The notes beneath the pieces are model-generated. The model worked only from the letters and a program-made list of their open reading frames with translations. It was not told the origin of the DNA and searched no databases. A program made the translations under genes and the position numbers. A stretch of 64,000 nucleotides of DNA from Hedera helix (taxonomy: Eukaryota > Streptophyta > Magnoliopsida > Apiales > Araliaceae): assembly GCA_947179155.2 (NCBI GenBank), contig OX359282.1:19679510-19743509 (forward strand). The letters run 5' to 3'. Of this stretch, positions 47,301 through 59,567 are shown one piece after another (the stretch's first letter is position 1; the number at the start of each line of letters is the position of its first letter).

Positions 47301-48174
47301 AAGGTCTGGTGAATATGTTTTTGTTGTTGTTTAAATAGGGTAAAGAGATGGAGCTTTCAAAGGAAATTAAAGCACTTGCACGTGGTCCAATCAGAGTAGC
47401 CAACAAGGGTACTGATTATTTGATAAATGGGTTCCGCTTTCACACCGAAATGCGAGCGAAGAATAGTCAAACGCAAAATAGCGGAATATATGTCGCAGCA
47501 ACTACCCGCGGATATTCCTTAGCAAGAGACTCGAATCCTAGGGAAGAGATTGTGGAGTATTTTGGTATTTTAAAGGATATAATTGAGTTAGATTATGAAG
47601 GTGATGAAAAAGTAGTGTTATTCAAATGTAGATGGTATAATAGCATAGCACGTGATAAAGGGGTGAAAACTGGTCAGTAAGGATATACTCTTGTGCATGC
47701 AAATAAATTTGGATCAAAAGAGGAGCCTTTTGTCTTGCCATCTCAAGTTGAACAAGTATTCTATGTTGATGATCATAGGGACAAGGATTGGCGTGTAGTT
47801 ATACAAACAAAGCCAAGGGATGTGTGTGATAGTGCTGAAGCAGAATCTGATGATGAGGGCATAACACTACAAATCGATGACTTAACAACTACAATTACAG
47901 AGAATGAAGAGGAAGACTATACTTGCGTTAGAGATAATGTTGATCCTGAGGTAGTTGTTGAAAGTAATCAAGGATCTCGAACTAAGAAACGAAAGCACAA
48001 GGCAACTAAAAGACGTAAAGGTAACTTATTTATTGTTGATGAAGATGAAGATGAAGATGAAGATGATGAGGTCATCTCCGAGAATGAAGATGAGTGGCCA
48101 GATGCATAGAATGGGGACGAAGTAGATGAAGTAGAAGAGGATGTTGATGAAGACGAGGAAGAGGATGAGGAATA
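44393..48174 (+). pseudogene. TNP2-type CACTA transposase, multiply disrupted
   Basis: The DDE-type transposase of En/Spm elements. It starts MDKQWIKLQSPCKRY in the transposase-associated domain (cysteine motif LCPCKSCYNLL). The tnp2 core follows (LRLGLSTDGMNPFNNGHYS-like stretch, GKLACQICQG, then LPYWRTLLIRHMLDLMHIEK), then a DUF4218-like block (SHDCHILMQQLLPI; FDIMVHLPIHLAEQQ) and a DUF4216-like block (VVLFKCRWY; GSKEEPFVLPSQVEQVFYV). Introns are likely at 46618-46710 and between about 47018 and 47110 and 47222 and 47338. Lesions are a TAA at 44993, a one-base frameshift near 45710, a TGA at 46125, a frameshift near 46510, a frameshift in an A-run plus TGA near 47190-47215, and a TAA at 47678. 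A stop at 48107 precedes an acidic Asp/Glu tail running to 48174. It cannot make a full protein. Confidence 0.9.
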
Positions 48175-48569
48175 ATTATGTAAAATTTGAAAGTCATTTA
48201 TGACAGTTATTATAAGAATTATGTAATTATGCTTGTAACCATGAACTGATAACAAATCCTTGTGTTTACTGGTACTTTATTGCTTTGAAGTTATATATTT
48301 CCTGCTTCATGTTTGATTCATATTAGTTCGGTCATATTATGCTGTTGGTTCGTATTTTGAAACAGATATATTGCCCTCAATAGCGGAGTTAATAAAATAA
48401 ACAGATGTCTCATTTTTTTCTTGGTTAATTGATAGCCAATAAGATGTGTGTCTGGTATATTTGCCTATCAGTATTGATAAATTGATTTACTCTAGTTTTT
48501 ACATTCATCATTACATTGCATGAACTAACACTCTGTTTTTTTATTCTTAATTTTCATGTGTAGAAATTC

Positions 48570-51500
48570 ATGGCTTACGATAATGGCAATACACCTACTG
48601 ATTCTGAAATGATTGCATATGTTGAGAGATTGCAACAAGAACAGGAAACACATGATGATGCGCATGCGGGAACAGGTTACTTTACGTTTTCAAAATATAA
48701 GATTTGGGTTACTTGTATTGACTGATAATAAGCTTCTTGTGGTTCATTGCTGCATTTAGGTGATGCATTTTGAAATTGTTATATTTCATTTTCGAGATAT
48801 GCTTTTCATAGCCTTAGTTACCAGCATAACATCTGATATGTACAAAATTTTTAGATTTGAGTTGTTACGATTTAACATGCCAGAGAGTATTACACCACTA
48901 CGTGATATAGTACTGATAAAGTAATTAAAATGGACATTTCTTTTATATTTTTGTAGGCTCCACTAGCAAAAAAGAAACGAGGTCCTACTTTGGGTTTGCC
49001 TATATGGAGAAGGATGACACAAGTGAATGTGGTTTATGACCACATAGGTAATCCGATTGCTCCTAAAAATGTGGTGAAAGAGTTGATAACTTTTATAGGT
49101 TGTTTGGCTCGTATGTCTGAGTATTGCCTAATTGATTTCGAGTCTTGGACGAAAGTGCCAAGCGATGGTAAGGAACTGGCATGGAAACAAATTGAGAAGA
49201 GGTTCTCTACCAACCAATCTGATGTTGGGGTCAAAAAAAATCTTTTAGCATTGATAGGCAGAGCATGGAAAGAGTTTAGGTTTGACTTGAAAAATAAATA
49301 CTATGTCCGAGATAATCATCAAGCTTCAATTAATAACATGACAGATAAGAGGGTGAAGAAAGAACAATGGGCAGTTCTAGTGGATGTTTGGGGTGGCTCA
49401 GAAGTTCAGGTTTTAAATATATTTATATATTTACATCTCAATACAATTATAAATAAAAAGAGCGAAATTAACGTGAAATTTATTTATCATTTGTAGAAAG
49501 AAGCAGAAAGAAACAAAGAGAATCGCACTAAATTGAAGAGACAACATATTTTAGGATGAATGTCACTTCCGAGGAAGAGGCAGGAAATGGTAAGTGTGTG
49601 TGTGTAGCAACTACTATGCGAGATTAGATTACGGTATTTTATTCCTTTTCTTTTTTCATAACTTGGCAGGTGGAGAAAGATAAAGATGGGAAAAGTCCAA
49701 CTCGAGCTGAATTGTTTATCTCATCTTATACTAGAAAGGACGGTACAGTCCACAAGTCTGCAACAGTAAGAAATAAATGATTATTTCATCTTTACAGGAC
49801 TTATAAATGTTGATATTATATATATTTTTTTAAAAACCACAGCTGAAGAATGCCTTTGTATTTTTATTTTTTTATTGTTGATGGTTTAACATTTCCGTCT
49901 CGTAATAGATTTGAGAGTTTATTTAATGATTTTTGTCTTTTCAGTTCCCTGTAAACCTAAAGTCCGTTCTCTTTTTGCTGAAGTTGAATTTTTAGGATGG
50001 GTAAATAGTAAAAAAAGAAGTAATGCTGCAAGGAAAAGTTAGTTTCAGTGCAATATTAGAGTTACATGCTTATAAATAATCCACTAATTTAAACTTTAAG
50101 GTTGTTAAGAAAGACAATACTGGGCTTCAATAGTATATATAAGTCTAGCCTCTATACAAAGCATAATTAAGAAACAAGACTAAAGTTTGTCTATCTATAT
50201 AATTTGAAGAAGGTTTTAGTGTGTTCAGTTAGTTAAGTTGTATGTGCTACTATCACCCATTTACTTAAGTTCTGAATAGGTTAGCCTCATGAAACAAATG
50301 CTGATTTATTGTAATAATATCTTAGAGGAAGAAGTAAAGAAGGTTAATGATGTATTGGCTGCGTTTGAAGGTGAGGAACATCAAATTGAAAAGTCTGGCC
50401 CGAATGACATTGTCTCCCAAGCTTTGGGAAAATGTGGACATGGGAGAATCATCTCTGTAGGATTTCGAGCCATCTCAACAAACACTTGGAAATCGACTAA
50501 GCATAGTGGCACACCTGTGGTACTTGATAATGCAGCACAACAAGAGATAGATACTTTGAAGGCACAACTTGCTGCTTACCAAATACTTCACGAAGAGTTA
50601 GTAGCAAAGGTGACTAGGTTGACAGAACTAGTTGAGAATCAACAGGTACAAAAAAGGAAAAGTTATTCCTGTTGAAGTTTATGTTTTTATATTATGTTCA
50701 TTAAAGTATCAACATGCTACTGTTTTATTTAGATAGAAATTATGGCTATCTTGTGTGATATACATTAAACAATATATCAACTAACACTGGAAAATACAAT
50801 TAAGAAGAAGAGTATAGGGACAATTGTCATTTGTGTGACGATTTTGTGCTTTCATTTTGCTATTATATAGATACTGGTGATGATGTAGTTGGATAATTCG
50901 TTGTAAAAATTATCTAAATTAGATAACTATTAAACCCTTTATGCACAAGCAACATGTATCGAGTATTAAACGTTAAATTTGAATGAATTCCTTAGAGTTA
51001 TGGAGAGTTGAAGCCAACGAGATGGAGTAGATTCATTATTTACAAAACATGGCTTAAGATATGAAAAAAAAGTTATTTTACTAAGTAGTGAACTCGTGTA
51101 GTTGATCAACTACCAACTCAAATGAAGCCTCCTTGGATATTTTAAGTCAATGCTCTTAAATGGTGAGATCAATTGTTAGCTTTGTTTAAATGTGCAAAAT
51201 ATTATACATCCTTGAAGCTTCTCGTGCGTTAAGTTCTTCTAAATTATGGGTTTAGGCCTTCAAATAATTTCATGGGAGTTATGAATGTTTAAAGCCAAAT
51301 CTAGGCCACCCATAAACTATCTTCAACATTTGATTGTCACTTGTTAACTCAGTGAAGAAGTGTCCTCTATCCGCTGCCAAAACAACCGATTCAAGCTGGG
51401 GTCTTACTTTTGAGTGTTATCCTTTTCTTTTTCCGCCTTTATGGATTGAATTTACTCAGATATAATTATTTAGAAGTCTCACAATTGTCTTTGTACTGCA

Positions 51501-51700
51501 GTTTCTTTTTTATGATCATTTATACTGTATATTAAAGCATAATTTTCTCTGCTCATTCCCTAATTAATTACATGAGTCTTAAATGAGAGTATATATGTGG
51601 TCCATTTGTTGTCTGTCTTCATCATAGTATTCTAATTATTTGTATATCTTGTGTTTTGTTGTAGGTGCTGCCCAGAGCTACAAACTTGGGTGATGATTAG
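48570..51700 (+). pseudogene. TNPA-like En/Spm plant transposase (PF03004-type), one premature stop
   Basis: The second gene of the CACTA element; its product is expected to bind the subterminal repeats. Proposed exons are 48570-48675 (MAYDNGNTPTDSEM), 48957-49409, 49497-49589, 49670-49765, 50280-50645 and 51665-51700. The main domain reads KKKRGPTLGLPIWRRM, then FESWTKVPSDGKELAWKQI and QWAVLVDVWGGSE. Next come SPTRAELFISSYTRKDGT and a C-terminal coiled coil (LKAQLAAYQILHEELVAKVT). A TGA at 49557-49559 interrupts exon 3. Exon 1 and exon 2 do not match in phase, so either the first junction is elsewhere or a base is lost. Otherwise it is well preserved compared with the transposase before it. 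Confidence 0.8.
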
Positions 51701-51858
51701 TGATGGTTATGTTGTCTTATGTTCAAGTATATATCTTAATTAGAATTAAAGTTATATGAAGCTATAAGTGAAACGGAGTAGAACTATTAATGCACCTTTT
51801 GTTCAAGTATCTTATAGATCTGTACACTGCAAGTGAATCTGAGAAGGATAATTCATGT

Positions 51859-51995
51859 TCATGGCACCTTTTGTCAAATATTTGCCAATCGTATGTAAAT
51901 TTAACGTTCATGGCACTTTTGTTAAATATTTGTCAATCATATGTAAATTTAATGTTCATGGCACCTTTTGTCAAGTATTTGCCAATTGTATGCAC
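51859..51995 (+). repeat. Three tandem units of about 49 bp
   Basis: ttcatggcac(c)ttttgtcaa recurs at about 51859, 51908 and 51956 with atttgccaatcgtatgtaaatttaa following. It lies after the TNPA-like gene. Confidence 0.85.
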
Positions 51996-52109
51996 AGTGA
52001 GTTTATATTATTAATATTCAAAATTGGTTAACTTTTAAGTTTAATGTATGTAATTTTAAATAAGCAGGTCTTTATTATAGCTACCTGCTAAATAAAAATA
52101 AATAAATAG

Positions 52110-52770
52110 CAATATCTATGTCGACGGTATTGTAGTCGCCATATTATTATAAATTTCATGTCTACACCGACAGTAGTACCGTCGCTATAGTGTATACACA
52201 CTAAGTTTCAGTCTCTCTACACCGACGACACAACCGTCGCTATAGTCTCATAAACCTGGGTGTAATTCCGTCTACTCCGACGGTAGTACTGTCGCTATTT
52301 TACTTTTTTCGACAGTGAATTTTCATCGGTGTTGATAAAGAGACCGTCGCCATTTAGACTATAAAGTGTGGTGAGGGAAAGGGTATGGCGACGGTCTAAC
52401 CGTCGGTATATGGGAATATATACCGATGGTTTATATCCGTCGGTGTTGATAACGGTGTCGTCGCCATTTTGACTATAAAGTTTGGTGCTAAAAATGGTAT
52501 GGCGACGGTCTAACCGTCGGTATCTGGACATTTATGCCGACGGTTTATATTCGTCGGTGTTGATAACTATATCGTCGCCATTTTTACTCTAAAGTTTGGT
52601 GGCAAAAATGTTATGGCGACGGTACTTGCTGTCGGTATATGTGGATCATAGCGTCGGCATAGGTCTATGGCCGCAGAACTATCGGCCACGGTGTGGTGTC
52701 GTCGACATATCCTATGGCGACGGCTTTAGGTTATATGCCGACAGTTTCATACCGTCGCCATAGCTGTGTT
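52110..52770. repeat. Right subterminal repeats of the large CACTA
   Basis: Dense blocks of tatggcgacggt ... accgtcggtata and ccgacggttta ... ccgtcggtgttgataa. Longer units of about 120 bp (ccgtcgccatttagactataaagtgtggtg and variants) recur three to four times. Confidence 0.9.
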
Positions 52771-52784
52771 TTCTTGTAGTGTTT

Positions 52785-53150
52785 AGAAATCAAACCCATC
52801 ACTCTTTTACAAATAACTTTGTAAACAAAATCTTAAAAATAATAAACCAAAAGTCCCTTCCTAACCGAATTGAACTCCATTAGGGTAAAAATGGACTCGT
52901 TCACAACTCATGCATGCCATAGGATGGCAAAAGATACCTAGGTTCGAAACACTTAGAACACACACTAAGACAACTTTTTCAAAACTTGAGAAATCGGTAA
53001 CCGTGTTTCACGGGAGTTAAAAGGTGCCTAACCTTTTCCCCTCGCTTAAATAAGCCCTAGAATTTCTTAAATCTTGGTTGCAGACCAATGTAATGGAATC
53101 ACATTTTAGGTCATCTATCTTTAAAATTTAAAACTTGGATGAGTTGGTAC
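52785..53150 (+). mobile_element. Tat/Ogre-like LTR continuation after the CACTA
   Basis: Resumes the tttagaaatcaaacccatcac tandem block. It then runs into gaaatcggtaaccgtgtttc and gggagttaaaaggtgcctaac, a segment common near the 3' part of Tat/Ogre LTRs. The end of the LTR is not clear. Confidence 0.5.
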
Positions 53151-56100
53151 ATCCATTTAAACTTATACTAACTAACGACTTTGTCACACTAGTCCATATT
53201 AAAATTAATCTTTCAAACTTCGTCAAAAAACCTGTTTTTCAAAAATCTCACCAAAAGCTCTGTAATTTCATAAAAAATTAAAAATATGATTTTTGAAACA
53301 AAAAAAATTCCCAATATTGACCCACTTTTGACCAAAAAACAAAGTACAAAATTATCTTTAAATTGTTAAAAGACAATAAAATCTCCTACCATACAATTAA
53401 CATAAATTTTTCACTAATACTTTTTAAAATATTTTTATAATTACGTAACCAAACACTTTTTTACTTTTCTTATAAAAACATTTTTATCAAAATTTCTACG
53501 AGATAAATATTTTTTTATCACTCTACTTCAGGTCAACTAACTAAATTTTTTTTTACAGTCAATTAACTATACTTTGTTTTTCTTACAAAATTTTAAATTT
53601 ACATCAGTGGATAATTATTTTATCGGCTTATTGATGTGGAAGTGCCACATAAGAGTAAATCCGAGTCGGAAGCTACTTGTCATGTATGACGTATGATTAG
53701 GAGAGAAAAAACTAACGTAGATCTGAAGTGAAAATTATAAAATTATGGAAAAAAATGCTAAAAATTACCTTGTAATTGCTAATTTTTTTTAAACATAATT
53801 TTTAAATTACCTTTTAATTGATAAAATACAAAATATTCATACGATAATTTTTAAATTGTATTTTAATTGTTAAAAAATAAAATATTTTTAACATACTTTT
53901 TTTTCAAACTCATTTTACTCATTATACAAGGGAAAACTTAGAATGTGCCCTTAGGGCACATGCTAAACACGGAGTTCAATGCATAATATTATTTATTTAT
54001 GTAGTTGCACTGAATTTAATGTATAAAAAAATAATATGCTAGTGGACCCCATGTATTGAATTCAGTACAAATATATAAAGAAATAATATTTAGCAGGTCT
54101 CATCTCTTGTTTTCCGCGCTTAGTGTGTGCCCTTAGGACACACATTAAGCGGACCATTTATACAGATACTAAAATACCTATAACTCTTTATCAAATTTAA
54201 CAAACTATGCCCTTTAAATCAGTAACACTTATCTTCGTCTTATCTTCATCTTCTTCACTATCCATGATTCCTCCTACCACTATCATCAACCCATAACATA
54301 ATGTAATTACTCTCTTTCTCTTCCTTCATACCGACAGCTCTTGGATCACATCAGCAAAAGACACTCAAATTCATTCATTAATTTTAAAATCTCATCCATT
54401 TTCCCATTTTCCCAAGGTTCAACAAAAGTAATATGTAAACACATCAAAACCTACCAATTTCCTCCATTTATTCAGAACAATATAAAATCAAAACACAATC
54501 AAAGCAATATGGGCTTACAAAATAAATTGAATTGCTCTCAAAATTCATAAAATTTCCACTAAAAATCCATTAATTTTCAATTAAGATCTACCACTAGATT
54601 TCTTATCGAGTTCAGAATCGGCATCAGAAAATCAAAAATGGCGGAACTTTCATACTTCATCTCCAGGGAGAAGATGAAGACGACGAAATTCACCAACTGA
54701 ACCGACGTCGTATCCCTCAATTCAACTCCTCGATTGAACTTTGGGCCCCAAGTTCCGATGGGTTTAAGGATATTCTGTATTGGAAGGCTCCGTTACGGAT
54801 CCGAAATAGAGATTCTCGAGGTGATGCATACTTCTTTAGTGAATGTTGGATTTATTATCTAAGAAAATGTTAAATTAACATATTCTAAGGAATTTTCTTG
54901 CGAAGTCAGGAGTCATATCTAACAAAAAGGAGGTGATATTAAAATGTGAAAAAATATACCGACAAGATAATTATTTTTATTTGAACAAATATACCCTTAA
55001 TAATTTATGTTATGGTTTTCTAAATTTTAATGACAAAAATATATTTATTTTTAACAAATTAATTATCATGTGCCCGTATCTTCTAATTTTATTAATATCA
55101 ACATTAGGGCTTGAGTTGGTGCGGCGCTCAGGAAAGTGAAGTGATACTTCTTGGTAGTGGTTATGCCAACTTTTTCTTGCCAAATCTAAATGACGGAAAA
55201 AGCATGGATTTGCATTGATTTGTCTTCCACTCATTTAAGGGTTTGAATTTTGAAGACTCTTCAAAAAAGTACACTCTCTTTTGATAATCGTATAGTCAAT
55301 ATTTTGAGAATGATGGGATTGACCTTATAAGGTTCCATTAATGCGTTACGTATACTATTTCCCTTGTGGGAAATTTATGTGCAGAATTAAAGATTACGTT
55401 GAATATAGATTGTAATTATTGTGAAAGATAAAATAAATTAATAATAATATGTAAGTTATTTTTTTTATTCTGTACTTATCAATGTGTTTATATATGTTAG
55501 TATTAATATCGATATAAATTCTTTTGTTGTCTCACTTTTTAATGTGAAATTTTATTTCCTCTTTCGTGTGATGCTAGACAATTACGGTGATTATTGTTAT
55601 TTTCTCGTTGTTACTGTGATTTTATTGGTATTAATATTCCAAATGTAACTAGATTTATTATAAATTCATTTTACATAGAATAGTAGCTTTCAAAAGTGAG
55701 GGTCTCAGAAAACACTAAAATATTTCTACATCTCTTTATTTTTCTCCTTCATGCGATAATTTATTACACATGGTGTGAAAATTGAAATACAGTCTTTTTT
55801 TTAAATTTTAAATGGTGGAATTTTTCAGAATTGAATTGCCATTTTCACTTTGGTGCAAGGTATCCATATAATAAGAAGAACATACTCACAACCACCATAA
55901 TAATTAAAAGGCTTACCAAGGTTGCCCATTTCTTCTGAAATTAGTAGAATTAATAAAACATGGCTGAAAATTATAATAGAAACATTTATATTTTCTTTGA
56001 ATTTCAAAATGTATACAAACTCATATATCATATTTAAAAGGTGTTATTGACTTAAGCTAAGATACAAATTCATATTCCAACATAATTCATTAACTTTTGC

Positions 56101-57600
56101 TAGACAATAAAATTTATAATTAATAATTTTATAGATTATTTATAATATTCATCATTGTATTAATTAGAATTAAACGAATTTATAATAATTTTGATCAGTT
56201 TGAAAATAACTACAATTAATTTTAAAAAGTCAGTAATAATTTTATATTTTGAAATAGGAAAATATTTTAAATGAATACTTTAACTATATTTAAAACATAA
56301 TATGCGTACAATATTAATGCATATGCAAACAACATCTAAGGCTTAAATTATTGTACTTACGGTAACCATAAAGGTGAAGCAATAGCTGCAATACAAACAA
56401 ATGATAATCTTTTGTACGTTTTCAACAAATAAATGTATTTAAAATGTCAAAGAGCATTAGTGATATTGGGGCGGCTGAGTACTTTGTCCATGGCATGCTG
56501 TTTTTGACTAATAACATAAAGGTTGTACTTTGTAAACAAAAGACGAAGCAACCAAGTAACCATTGAAAAGATGTGAAGGACAAAATGATAAAGTCATTTT
56601 TCTTTGTAATCTAGCACAAAAAAGTGATGGGCAAAGAAATCCTCAATGTCTCATCTCTGGTATGTTTGGAATGTGCAAGAAAAAATTGTTAAAAGGTATA
56701 CTTAAATACAATTTAAACTTTTAAATTTTAGAACTTAACTTTAGTATTTCAATTTTAAGATATTAAAAATTAATATCCCTAAATTTCTATAAATAAAATT
56801 TTTTAGCCAGTGGCGGACAATAATTGATCGAGAATATTTTAGATAATTTCACTCCTAAATATAGTTGCAAGCACATCGAATTGTACGCATGCAATTCTTG
56901 TGATATGATCAACAAAAAAAATTGGAGCTAATATATATGAATGATATATACTTAAAAGACAAAACTGCTCTATCATTTTGAGTCATGTCATTTATTCTCG
57001 TAAGAAATGTTAAATTCAGTGACAAAAAAGTTTTATATTTAGAAATTTAGGGACCTTAAAATTCAAGGTATAAAATTAAAACATTATGGTTTAATAACTA
57101 AAACGCGAAAAACTTAAAAGATTTAAATTGTATATATTTAAGAATTGAAATTTGATACACTAACAATGTATTCACGAGCGTGTTAAGATTATAACACGTT
57201 ATTAAAATAAGAATATTGATTTATATCAAAAGTACTTTATTGATAAGATATCATGATTTTAAAACCGCCCGTATGTATACACTGACCGTACATAAAACTT
57301 TAATTCTATATATATTTAATCCTAAAACTTCTTTTAAAAACTTTCTATTTATCTATACTATTGAAAAAAATATATATATCAAGAACAATGATAAAATGTA
57401 GAGTAATAATGAATAGTTAAAAAGGACCAAAAACTTTCAGATCTCATTTCCTTTTCTTTTTCTTTCAGTTTCCTAGAATTTTCCAAGTTATTACCTGCTC
57501 CGGTAAGCAATATAAATTTAAAGGAGAGTGACCCTTGAAAAGCTTGATTTTCTTTTTAACATCATGAGACATTCGGACCATCAACAGCACGAGTGTAGGG
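53151..57600. other. Intergenic, no gene recognised
   Basis: AT-rich. Short open frames (for example 54341-54550) show no recognisable product. The GC-richer patch 54640-54800 (aaaatggcggaactttcatac) begins a frame of only about 20 codons and was not assigned. A small inverted-repeat element lies at 53942-54150. Confidence 0.5.
53942..54150. mobile_element. Small inverted-repeat element (MITE-like)
   Basis: The left arm tgtgcccttagggcacatgc and the right arm tgtgtgcccttaggacacac are inverse-similar, and each is also nearly palindromic within itself. The ends continue as ctaaacacgg and ccgcgcttag. About 210 bp, no ORF. Confidence 0.6.
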
Positions 57601-57610
57601 CTTTTTAAGA

Positions 57611-57620
57611 GTATAAATAA
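57611..57620 (+). promoter_or_regulatory. TATA box of the MYB gene
   Basis: gtataaataa about 70 bases before the ATG at 57681, a normal position for a short plant 5' leader. Confidence 0.6.
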
Positions 57621-57680
57621 TCCTTTGATCACTCTCCTTTAAATACTCATATACTGAGAAAGAGGGAATTTACAAAAGAG

Positions 57681-59567
57681 ATGATGAGAACTCCTTGCTG
57701 TGAGAAGATGGGACTAAAGAAGGGACCATGGACTCCGGAGGAAGATGAAATACTCATATCTTACATTCGACAATTCGGACACGAGAATTGGCGTGCGCTG
57801 CCAATGCAAGCGGGTAATCACTTAATTTCAAACGGATCCTAATTTCAAATAGTTCAAAATATACAGTTTATTTGGAAAATTTAAAATACAAATTTCATCT
57901 TATATAATAGAATTGCAATTATATGGTACAAGTATAATAAAGGCCATCTGAAATACAACTCTCTCTATATTAAATACTATTTGTTTTTATAGATTGCCCA
58001 AATGAACTGTCATTTTAAACCATTTGGAATCAGGATTCTGTCTGAACATGGTATTTCCTCAAACTACAATGGGACGTTTTCTTTTTTGAGTTCAAGCTTT
58101 CTTGATGATATATTTACTATAGTTTCTCTTCCAAAATCTTCACTATAATTCAACTATATATTCTGCAGCTGAAAATATTTCATTATTAAACTGCACATTT
58201 TAATAAATACCAAGTTATATATATATGATAAATCATTGGAAGTTAAGTATGTATGTGAGTGTGTGTGTGTCTATATATATGTGTGTGTGTGTGTGTTGTA
58301 ATCCACAGTTTCTTCTTATTAGGTCTACAAAGGTGTGGAAAGAGCTGCAGACTTAGATGGACGAATTACTTACGGCCGGATATCAAAAGAGGGAAATTTT
58401 CCCTTGAAGAAGAAGAGACCATATCCAGGCTACATCAATTAATGGGAAACAGGTATAAAATAAATCAAATATCCATATTTTTTTTTTAATTTGGATTAAG
58501 AAAAAATTAAAAGTAACATCTTGAATCCATATCCATATTTTTCTAAATCAACTTAGTTTCTGCATGCATACATTAGTTCCATTGAGATGCAAAGTCTCAC
58601 ATCCAGCAAACTAAGCCTCGAAGCTCATTATCTATGTGAGATTGTAGAATGTGATTCAGTCCAAACGTAGCATTATTCTTAATTACCATATCTTAGTAAT
58701 CAACTAATTGTGAAAATTAATCTAGTGGTGATTTTAGGGAGGTAAGTTCAGGCCTTTGCCTCTCCTTCTCTGATCTCTTTAATGCATGCATGGATTGGAG
58801 CTATTTCCAATATACTTAAAATTAACTGTTTGATGTTTGTAAATGGTACCTCTGTCCCAAAATATGGAATTAATATTTATTTTTTTTAAAGAAAAATTGA
58901 AATAATTTAAAATTCAAAATTGATATGAATTCATTTAAATTTAGGCAATAAAATTACAAAAATTATAACTACATCAAAAGTAATACTAAATACAATATTT
59001 ATTATATTCAAAAAAATATTTCATATTGACTTTGAAAAGTCAAACTTGAATTTCTATTTTGGATGAATGGAGTACATAAATTAGTAATAAAATCTTCTGT
59101 ACTCCTCTTTCAGATGGTCTGCCATTGCAACAAAATTGCCAGGACGAACCGACAATGAGATAAAAAATTTCTGGCACACTCGCTTAAAGAAGAGACACGA
59201 CAAGATTCCAACAACTAAACACATCACAGAATCCTTTATCAAAGAAAAAACTGTCGAAGGAATGCCTGCGAAATTTTCAGATCATGCGAAAAGTTTAAGC
59301 CATGCAAAAGTCTCTACACAAGATATTTCTAACAATTTCATGAGTCCAGAATCTTCATCAGACCATTATAAATGCAACCAGGCAAACGCTTCAAGAAATT
59401 CTTCCATGACAACAGAAATTCAAGGCGTTGCAGATCAGAGAATTCAGTTTTTATGTTTAGAAGAATCGAGTAGTGAAGCTGTGGATGATAACAAATTGAA
59501 CGTGAATAATGACATGGTCTTTTGGTATAATCTATTCATGAAAGCAGGAGAGACACAGAATGGCTAG
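57681..59567 (+). CDS. R2R3-MYB transcription factor (MYB13/14/15-like)
   Basis: A nuclear DNA-binding regulator. Three exons, 57681-57813, 58323-58452 and 59114-59567, give about 238 residues. The introns sit at the two places usual for plant R2R3-MYBs. The R2 repeat reads KKGPWTPEEDEILISYI, then NWRALP and GLQRCGKSCRLRWTNYLRPD. R3 runs KRGKFSLEEEETISRL to NRWSAIATKLPGRTDNEIKN and FWHTRLKKR. The N-terminus MMRTPCCEKMGLKKG fits the MYB13/14/15 group (subgroup 2), whose members respond to stress and control phenolic or cold pathways. R3 lacks the ExL..R...L pattern for bHLH binding. The C-terminus ends NDMVFWYNLFMKAGE, an acidic-aromatic motif likely used for activation. Either of the two ATGs could be used; the second gives the more usual MRTPCC start. 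The frame is intact throughout. Confidence 0.92.
58849..59072. mobile_element. Stowaway-like MITE in MYB intron 2
   Basis: The left end TA-CCTCTGTCCCAAAATA and the right end TATTTTGGATGAATGGAG-TA form inverted repeats with TA duplication. About 225 bp. It lies between exons 2 and 3 about 40 bases before the acceptor, leaving it intact. Confidence 0.8.

Larger units (their letters stand above)
38015..52781 (+). mobile_element. Large CACTA (En/Spm) transposon with TNP2 and TNPA genes
   Basis: The left end is CACTACAAGAAAAAGGTG and the inverted right end CACTACAAGAAAACACAG, giving a 13-bp shared terminus, with TTT duplicated at 38012-38014 and 52782-52784. The subterminal repeats (ggcgacggt, accgtcgcc and variants) are dense at both ends. 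Total length is 14,767 bp. It encodes a TNP2-type transposase (decayed) and a TNPA-like protein on the plus strand. It has also gained a plastid DNA piece and a minus-strand retrotransposon remnant. It inserted in the Tat-like LTR tandem block. Confidence 0.95.

Noticed and set aside
48008..48255. 95-codon Ser-rich minus frame opposite the transposase tail
   Set aside because: Mirror of the Asp/Glu-coding gatgaa repeats of the plus-strand gene.
38015..52781. CRISPR-like array from regularly repeated cgtcgccata motifs at the ends
   Set aside because: The motifs are irregularly spaced, in both orientations and at CACTA subterminal positions in a plant genome.
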